Source of the DNA: Larimichthys crocea
Taxonomy: Eukaryota > Chordata > Actinopteri > Sciaenidae
Direction: 5' to 3'
NCBI RefSeq assembly: GCF_000972845.2
Contig: NC_040022.1
Location: 7,098,979-7,162,978, forward strand
DNA length: 64,000 nucleotides
Below, in pieces: positions 50,158-64,000 of this stretch; position 1 is the first letter of the stretch; each line of letters opens with the position of its first letter. The position numbers were made by a program, and so were the translations under genes. The notes under the pieces are model-generated. The model saw nothing but the letters and a program-made list of their open reading frames with translations. It was not told the DNA's origin and did no database searches.

Positions 50158-52447
50158 CTGATGTCTCTGTTGGCATTACAAAAACTTTGTTGGAGACAAG
50201 CTTGAACTGGCTGTGTAGCCACTGATTGGAAAAAAAAAAAAACAAACCTTGAAAAAAAAACTAGAAATTTGATATGAGTAGGTATGAAATCACGTAAACC
50301 TCCAGTTCCATCAAGCCATTCGCGCCAGTTGGCCAGAAGCACAAAGGAGTCTGCTTTTAAAAAGGTTTAAAGAGAACTCCAAAATCAATAGTACCCCTGG
50401 CCAGATAGCTTTGAGCTCACTGCTGTGTGGCAGCTTTAGTCCACATCTGCACTGTGGGGTACAGACACCGGCCTTACCTTCAGAATGGTGGCGCTTGTGT
50501 CATGACGAAGCAGGTGTCTGGTCATACTCTCCTGTGGAAGAGAGCAGAGCCAGAAAATCATACACAATTTTGAACTTTTTACAACAGCAGTAAGATATGC
50601 AGAATCAAATCACTCAATGCTTAGAATTATTTAAGAAATTACAGATTTGCATGAGTGTTATTTGGAATAATACCACTAAAAATGTTCTACATGATGCAAG
50701 TCACATTTCAAAGAAACAATTCCAATATCTCCACACAAGGACCAAGTTTTGTTACTTACCCTCATAGCAAACATGCGTGGACAGTCAGGGAAGGAGCACT
50801 TGTACTTGAGGAGCTCAAGGTGCACCTTGCGAATGTGGTGCTGCAGGTTAAAGGTTGTGGAGAAGTAGGCCTGGCAGTCGTCTCTGGGACAAACCAGCAC
50901 AGGCTTATGGGAGGCATGGATCCGTTTGTGCCTCCGCAGAGTGTCTGCTTTCTTGAACACCTTCTTACATGCTTGGCATGTGAATGTGGCTACATCACAC
51001 AAAGAACAAAAGCAAACCAATTTTTTTTAAAAAAGGGTTACATTTCAGGGATTTTGTACTATGATCACAACTTATGTACCTGGATGTTTGGCCATGTGCT
51101 TCTGAAGTTTCCCCCAGGTGTGTTCAAGCACCTGGCAGTTAGCATGGGGGCAGCGGTAACCTGCAGGGACCAAACAAGATGACCAGTTAGTCAGGAAATT
51201 AAAGGATTATCATCACTAGTTGGGTCCCTTCTGGGAGTCTTTGAAGAACCATATACCATGCATGTCATTTGTCGAAGTTTTTTTTTTTTTACACAAGGAA
51301 AGGTTACATGCAAATGGTACCACAACCCAATTTTAATAAAGACTTTTTATAGGGATGAAGATAAAAGGACCCCTACTAAGACTAAAATAGACTAACCTGC
51401 ATGCTTCTTCTCATGGGCTTTGCGGGCAATGTGGGAGTCAAACGTGGCAGTGCAGCGATCCTTCGAACATCTAAGTAGCCCACCGGGGACAGGCAGAGGT
51501 AAAAAAATAAATTTAACTAATTCACTGGGGCCACACCCACTCAGCCAGTAACCACTAATTCATCTGCTACAGTCTGTACTCCAGGAATCAATCTGATTAA
51601 TTAAAACGAGTGCATAATCTTTCAACAGTTTAGACCCATCTGATCTCAGGCATTTCATTAACTCACAGTACGTGGCTACTATACACCACAAGATTTTTAC
51701 ACATACCTGAACTTGGCAGGCATGTTATGCTCCTTTAAGTGCAGTTTAAACAGTCTGCGTTTCTTGAAGGTCAATGGGCAGTTTGACTGGCTGCACTGTG
51801 GGAGAAGAGACATTCAAGTGCTTAAAGTGACACTAAAGAAAATTGGTTATTTAACATCAAGAGCAGTGGCTTTCAGGGGGGATTGCCGTTTGTTACAATG
51901 TGGCATTTTGACGCCATCTCGTGGCCAGATTTCTTTACTACACACCTTGAAATACTGGGTTTTGTCTCCGTGGGCGTAGAGCACGTGTCTCTTCAGTTTG
52001 GCTGCGTGGAGGAAGCTCTGCGCACAGCCTGCCTTGTTGCATCTGCAGAAAACAAAGTTAAAAACGAGGTCATGGCTGAGAGATGCGACTGTACTTCTGA
52101 GACTTGTGACTTACTGGAATTGCTTCACTCCTCTGTGCTGAAGCATGTGGCGGCTCAGGTGGGACTTTCTGGAGAAACGACGGTCACAGCCAGTAATTGC
52201 GCACGGATGCGGGCGCTGTGGACATTTGATAATAGTTTTACAACTTTCAAGTGTTGTAGAAGTCAAAATAAGGCGCAAGCTTTCCTTATTTCATATTTAA
52301 ATATCAACCTACCGCTCCGGTGTGCACAGTCTGGTGGTCTTTCAGTCTCCACTGTCTGTTAAAAGTCGCTCCACAGTTCGCATGGGTGCAGCTGAACAGC
52401 TGCAGCGGTGAACCGCCAGCAGCCTTCCCGCTGCGCACACCATTCAT
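49903..52447 (-). CDS. 42sp43: TFIIIA-family nine-zinc-finger 5S RNA-binding protein, 42Sp43-like (complete, nine exons)
   Basis: Relative of transcription factor IIIA. The best fit is the P43 protein of the oocyte 42S storage particle, which holds 5S rRNA and does not activate transcription. Exons in transcription order: 52447-52313, 52215-52115, 52042-51946, 51795-51707, 51470-51397, 51160-51080, 50989-50760, 50531-50478, 50157-49903. They join in frame to 371 aa. All nine C2H2 fingers keep their zinc ligands (about residues 20-42, 50-72, 80-103, 112-134, 142-164, 169-191, 197-217, 226-249, 257-279). Finger 6 keeps the TFIIIA-type His-Thr-Trp, finger 7 the short C-x2-C, and finger 8 CPRDDC...TTFNLQ. 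The TFIIIA tail motif SLAS-L-GYIPPK is absent; the tail instead has three NLxxLF repeats. Start: first ATG in frame, 71 bp after a TATA-like element. It could alternatively be a diverged gtf3a paralogue. Confidence 0.85.
50478..50531 (-). CDS. 42sp43: 42Sp43-like exon 8, end of finger 9
   Basis: A 54-bp phase-0 exon between ccacag and gtaagg encoding ESMTRHLLRHDTSATILK. It supplies both His ligands of finger 9. Confidence 0.9.
50760..50989 (-). CDS. 42sp43: 42Sp43-like exon 7, fingers 7 and 8 and most of 9
   Basis: The largest exon (230 bp), between gatgtag and gtaagt. It encodes TFTCQACKKVFKKADTLRRH, then finger 8 with CPRDDC, then CSFPDCPRMFAMR of finger 9. The overlapping plus-strand open frame here is a shadow. 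Confidence 0.95.
51080..51160 (-). CDS. 42sp43: 42Sp43-like exon 6, finger 6
   Basis: Between ctgcag and gtacat. It encodes YRCPHANCQVLEHTWGKLQK then HMAKHP. The conserved Thr-Trp pair corresponds to the RNA-contacting finger 6 of TFIIIA. Confidence 0.92.
51397..51470 (-). CDS. 42sp43: 42Sp43-like exon 5, finger 5
   Basis: Between acttag and gttagt. It encodes CSKDRCTATFDSHIARKAHE then KKHA. Confidence 0.92.
51707..51795 (-). CDS. 42sp43: 42Sp43-like exon 4, finger 4
   Basis: Encodes CSQSNCPLTFKKRRLFKLHL then KEHNMPAKF; TFKK resembles the FKKH of TFIIIA finger 4. Donor gtatgt. Confidence 0.92.
51946..52042 (-). CDS. 42sp43: 42Sp43-like exon 3, finger 3
   Basis: Encodes CNKAGCAQSFLHAAKLKRHV then LYAHGDKTQYFK, with an H-x4-H finger end as in TFIIIA finger 3. 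Donor gtgtgt. Confidence 0.92.
52115..52215 (-). CDS. 42sp43: 42Sp43-like exon 2, finger 2
   Basis: Between ccacag and gtaagt (minus strand). It encodes RPHPCAITGCDRRFSRKSHL then SRHMLQHRGVKQF. Confidence 0.92.
52313..52447 (-). CDS. 42sp43: 42Sp43-like exon 1, finger 1
   Basis: Starts ATG at 52447. It encodes MNGVRSGKAAGGSPLQLFSC and the rest of finger 1 (NRQWRLKDHQTVH), ending GCG|gtaggt. The upstream frame is open for 33 codons to a TAA but has no other ATG. Confidence 0.88.
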
Positions 52448-52517
52448 TCTCCTCGATAACTCGAACACTTCTCCAACCAAATATTTAATGGGAAGGCCGC
52501 CGCTTTTGTCAGCCTGT

Positions 52518-52523
52518 CTTATA
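52518..52523 (-). promoter_or_regulatory. candidate TATA box of the 42Sp43-like gene
   Basis: Minus strand TATAAG, 71-76 bp upstream of the ATG, which would place the start of transcription near 52490. A CCAAT box lies just upstream at 52542-52546. The spacing between the two is shorter than usual. Confidence 0.4.
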
Positions 52524-52541
52524 GCCTCAGGTGAGATTTTA

Positions 52542-52546
52542 ATTGG
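52542..52546 (-). promoter_or_regulatory. CCAAT box upstream of the 42Sp43-like gene
   Basis: Plus-strand attgg reads CCAAT on the minus strand, about 20 bp before the TATA-like element. Confidence 0.35.
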
Positions 52547-52547
52547 T

Positions 52548-52899
52548 TAACTGGCAGCGTCGCGTCACCAGGTGTTGAGTCAGGCTATGCGCACAGTGTG
52601 TCCACACGTTCAACACGTTGAGATTCTCAAGAAGTAAAGCTGAAACTAATTGTCTTAATTGCCCTGTTAAGCTCAGCTGTGTGCAAGTGGACAAGTCAAG
52701 ACATGTACCAACCACTCAAAGTAAGACAGCTGTTACCTGTCACTGTTAAATAATTTGTTTTTTACTGGAGTGATACAATGTTGGATAGTTTACAGAAGTC
52801 AGGGCGTGGACACTATATGCTATACAAAACATCATGATAGAAATTAATCATAATAGTGATAATTAGTCTACAAAATAAGCCCTCCACCTTTAATTCAAA

Positions 52900-52945
<46 letters not shown>

Positions 52946-55233
52946 CAACTTTATTTATCCCAAGCTTGGATATTTCTGGCACAACTGACTTCATATAACG
53001 ACTTAAAGTCATGCAGTCTTCAGTCTTAGTAAAAGTAAAATGATACCTTAGGCCCAAACAATGGAAAGTCTGTTTTTATAAGCGATCAGTACACTTAGTT
53101 GGAAGTGTGATACAGCTCTCCGCACAGTAGAGAGTGCTGTGTCTCTGCCTCACAAGGCTCTGCCATCTGGTTGACTGTCCACTGTTCACATTTGTTTAAT
53201 AATATTTATCTGAGATTATCAATCCCCTCTTACACAGCATCTATGTTTGATTTAAAAATAGGATTTAATCAGGAAATGGAAGGACGCCCATTCAAAGACA
53301 GTACAGACATCAAACCTGTGTGATCAAAGTTTTTTGCTGCTGTAAATAGCGAAAGTTATTTGGATTAAAGTAGTCATTCTCTTTATGGAATCTCTCTTAC
53401 TGGAATCACTGATCCTGAAAGTTAGGTACACAGGCCACTCTCTGCAGCCCTGACTCTTTGTAGTTCTCCTCTCAGTTTTTGTTGCTCAGCTCTACCACTG
53501 CTGAATACTTAATTGACTGCATCAGCACTGTGGTCAGCAGCCATTCTATGTTTTTGAAATGAAAGCCACTCAAAGAAACAGTGAAGACGTTAATGGTGAT
53601 GATGTGTTGAATGCAGACTGACGGTAGAAAGGTGGTGTCCGTACTGAACTGGTGTCTGTTCGATGTCAGCCTTCATATTTTTATGGAGGAGGGACAGGAC
53701 GAGCTCATATTTGGCCCTTGATGCTGCACTCCTCCTAATGCTGCTTTCCCCTCCATATTTTACCCACTATCTCTGGATCCCTGTTAGTCTCAAAGGGGGG
53801 GATGAAATATTTAGAAGCGGCTGTCAATGCACAATGTGCCTCCATTAGTGGGATGTGTTGTAGGATGGCTGCAGAAAGACCAAACCGCATCAAGGAAGCT
53901 ATAACCTCACACACAGGTCACAGGGCTGAGACAGCAGTGCACTGCGGGTCTCCAGTTTCAGCGTACTATATGTATGGTTCCCAATATTGATTGTATGGTC
54001 TTTTACTACAATATCACTAAATGTGTTGTCAGTGTGGATTTACACAGTAATATGGTTATATTGTGCTGCTTTATTACTAAACACACTCTGGATTTGCTCA
54101 TGAGACACAAATATTTTGTCAAGACGTCGAACATTCTTGATGCACTTTTTCCTACAGCCTTTACATCCTTTAAAGCTTCCTTTTGTAAATATTAACAGGG
54201 GAAATGTACCTCTATTCAATCATCACAAAGGTTTTAGGAATGCACATGTTTTAAATTTGTATTTGAACAGATATCAAACTATAGCCATTTTGATATTACT
54301 GCAGCAGTCACAGTTTTTATTTGATCTCAGCGAAGATGATTTGTTATTATAAAGGTTCATTTTTATGGTATTTGACTTTATATTTTTACAGCAGAGAATG
54401 GTAGCGACTTGTCTGCAAGTGTAACAGCAAAATTGCAGTTTTATTGCAAAGAAATATCCTAAACTGTTTGAGTCGGTTACCACAGAAACAGAGTATCTGT
54501 TGGAACATTAATGAAGGAGTCTGATGTGTTTTTTGCGTTCAGCTGTCTTCAGCCGGGACACACCTTCATCCTCTGCAGCCCTGTGATCTTTATGATTCTC
54601 CGCCATTCACGCCCCTACATTGAGAAAATGAATAAACTGTGAAACCCTGGTCTCCTCTATGTATTCGTGCTCTTCAGCAGCCGGGCTGTCGCATCCTCTT
54701 CCTGCACAGAGCTGCATGGCAACGGGAGGAGGAGGCTACTCGAGATGAGGGAGGGTACCACGGTCCCACGTGTCCTCCTCACTGCAGACCCAAAGCATTT
54801 CTCTTCGCTTTCCCATCCCTTCGTTTCCGCATACCGCAGATTCGCATATACGCACACATACAACCTCATCCATACGCACCCGCGCAGCCTTGCGGAGCTA
54901 TGCATCCGCGGTGCGCACTCACCCGTCATTTTCTCACTGATCAATCTTAACGCCTGTATTGATTGTCTCCTCCATATAGGTCAGGATTCATTTTTTCACA
55001 ATACTGATATGCAAATCCAAATTCTCAATAGCGTTGTTGGCCGGAGCTGAGAGGGCGAGAGAGAGAGGGAGAGATGAGAGGACGCGCATCATCAGATGTT
55101 TAGCAGATTCCCTTTCGAGCTTCGCCACCATTTCTGCTGTGCGTTTTTTGGGTCTTTTTCCTCCCCTCCATCGGCTGGGTTCGTGACAGCTTGCGGCTCT
55201 CGATGTTGTAATCCGGGGGAATATGTGAAGATC
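52548..55233. other. head-to-head intergenic region between the 42Sp43-like gene and adam11
   Basis: About 2.7 kb between divergently transcribed genes, so it should hold both promoters. It contains the (GATA)n tract and a retroelement tail near 52901-52975. CpG-richer sequence at about 54700-55260 leads into adam11 exon 1. Open frames in the CpG-rich part (54639-55050) have no family resemblance. Confidence 0.6.
52901..52975 (-). mobile_element. (GATA)n tract with retroelement 3' tail
   Basis: 52901-52945 is a GATA tandem array. On the minus strand it follows ttgggataaataaagttgat, the usual fish retroelement end that abuts (ATCT)n. Only the 3' end of the element is recognisable. Confidence 0.5.
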
Positions 55234-62920
<7,687 letters not shown>

Positions 62921-64000
62921 GTGAGTTCAAAGCACATTTTGCTGCTAATTATGGTGGTACTGTCATCCTGAGTCTGAGTTTTGTCTTGCCTTACAAATGT
63001 CAACACATGAAATTAAAGACTACATTTGGACTGCTTAAGATGGGAAAGACACTTTACAGCTCCATACGGGCACCAACATGCTACACTAAATGCCAGCCAT
63101 ATTCACCTCACCAGATAAGATGTTATTACACAGTTGTCCATATACAAACATAATAAGTTATATAACATAATTAGTGTGTTGCAAAGGCTGCAGTCTGCCT
63201 GTGTATCACAGACTAATTTCATTATGGATTCATTGATATAACTGTACTGTTACAGCTGTCCACAGAGGTATACATGTATAGATGTCAGACAAAACATAGC
63301 TGGAAATAAACAAAAGTTTTAAAATGGATCCAAACCATAAATGAGCAGCTTCGATTAGTGCAGAGTGCGATGAACCCAAAGGTCGCATTGTGTTTGAGCT
63401 AGAAACGCTAGAAAGGACATGGTAATGTGAGGGGGTTGCAATCTGTAACTATACAAGTGTCTATAACTATGTGTACTATGTCCATCCATGCATTTTCTGA
63501 TCCCAGCTGGCACTGAGCAAGGTAGACCCTGAGCACTAGTTCATCACAAGGCTGACACACAACAACCCATTTGGGGTAAAATGGTTTAGGCTTTGCTGCA
63601 GTGTACCAGGGTTTGACTGAAACCTGTGGCATGCTGCATGCAATTACCACTCTCTCTCTCTAATTTCCTGTCACTATTAAATAAAGGTTCAAAAGGCCCA
63701 GAAAGAAAAAAAACACTCACACACACCACAGACAATTTAGAGTAAACCTATTAACTGCATGTGGCGCCCCAAAATCAGTAATTAATGAGATCAATAAAAT
63801 TACTGTCAAAACAAAAAACAAGCTTCCTTTGCCATTTTAAAATAACATGGTGACTGAATGCCTAATAAATAATCTCATTATCTCTCCTGGTCTAATGGCG
63901 TAAAGTTCACTGAAATTGACTTGAGACTTAAGCGAGGCAGTATATGCACAGTCAAACTAAATGAGTGTTTATCTCGTTTCTTAGTATTAAAGAGGTTTAT
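62921..64000 (+). other. adam11: adam11 intron 8 (start)
   Basis: Runs to the window end without another ADAM exon. The rest of the metalloprotease-like, disintegrin, EGF and transmembrane parts must lie further right. Confidence 0.75.

Noticed and set aside
50655..51182. 175-codon plus-strand open frame
   Set aside because: It overlaps zinc-finger exons 6 and 7 on the opposite strand; the minus-strand exons have conserved C2H2 ligands and splice sites.
51883..52362. 159-codon plus-strand open frame
   Set aside because: Shadow of exons 1-3 of the minus-strand 42Sp43-like gene; no family resemblance.
54639..55050. Overlapping 95-127 codon frames upstream of adam11
   Set aside because: GC-richer promoter-like DNA often stays open in several frames; no homology or splice context, and both strands are open.

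Overview
The window is vertebrate nuclear DNA, most likely from a spiny-rayed (percomorph-type) teleost. The genes are cut into short GT-AG exons with introns from about 80 bp to 8 kb. CA/TG microsatellites are frequent, a tRNA-derived SINE-like repeat and several dispersed repeats of a kind I associate with teleosts are present, and the proteins are close to but distinct from their human orthologues. The assignment to fish is inference. The gene identities rest on translated exons that join in frame.

Left to right: (1) 96-4992, + strand, the last 13 coding exons of fbxl20, an F-box/leucine-rich-repeat ubiquitin-ligase subunit ending in a CVLL prenylation box, followed by a long 3' UTR. (2) 11570-32126, + strand, complete stac2 (11 coding exons, 422 aa), an adaptor with one C1 zinc domain and two SH3 domains that acts on L-type calcium channels; its first intron has a GC donor. 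(3) 32127-49902, about 17.8 kb without a recognisable gene, rich in dispersed repeats, with one unrecognised spliced coding candidate at 33200-33565. (4) 49903-52447, - strand, a complete nine-exon gene for a nine-zinc-finger TFIIIA-family protein (371 aa). It lacks the TFIIIA tail motif and best fits the oocyte 5S-RNA storage protein 42Sp43. (5) 55234-62920 and beyond, + strand, the first eight coding exons of adam11, covering signal peptide, prodomain and furin site; the metalloprotease-like domain continues past the window.

fbxl20 and stac2 are also neighbours on human chromosome 17q12 and ADAM11 lies further along 17q, so the window fits a vertebrate chromosome-17 synteny block with the TFIIIA-like gene placed inside it. 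The genes do not form a pathway: the products are a synaptic/ubiquitin factor, a channel adaptor, an oocyte RNA-binding protein and a neuronal adhesion protein.

I see no CRISPR array, operon, virus-like element or obvious new multi-gene system. The points most worth a second look are a triple NLxxLF repeat in the 42Sp43-like tail, protein-like open stretches with splice signals in stac2 intron 4 and downstream of stac2, the GC-AG intron, RFX X-box-like palindromes in introns, and copies of a terminal-inverted-repeat element.
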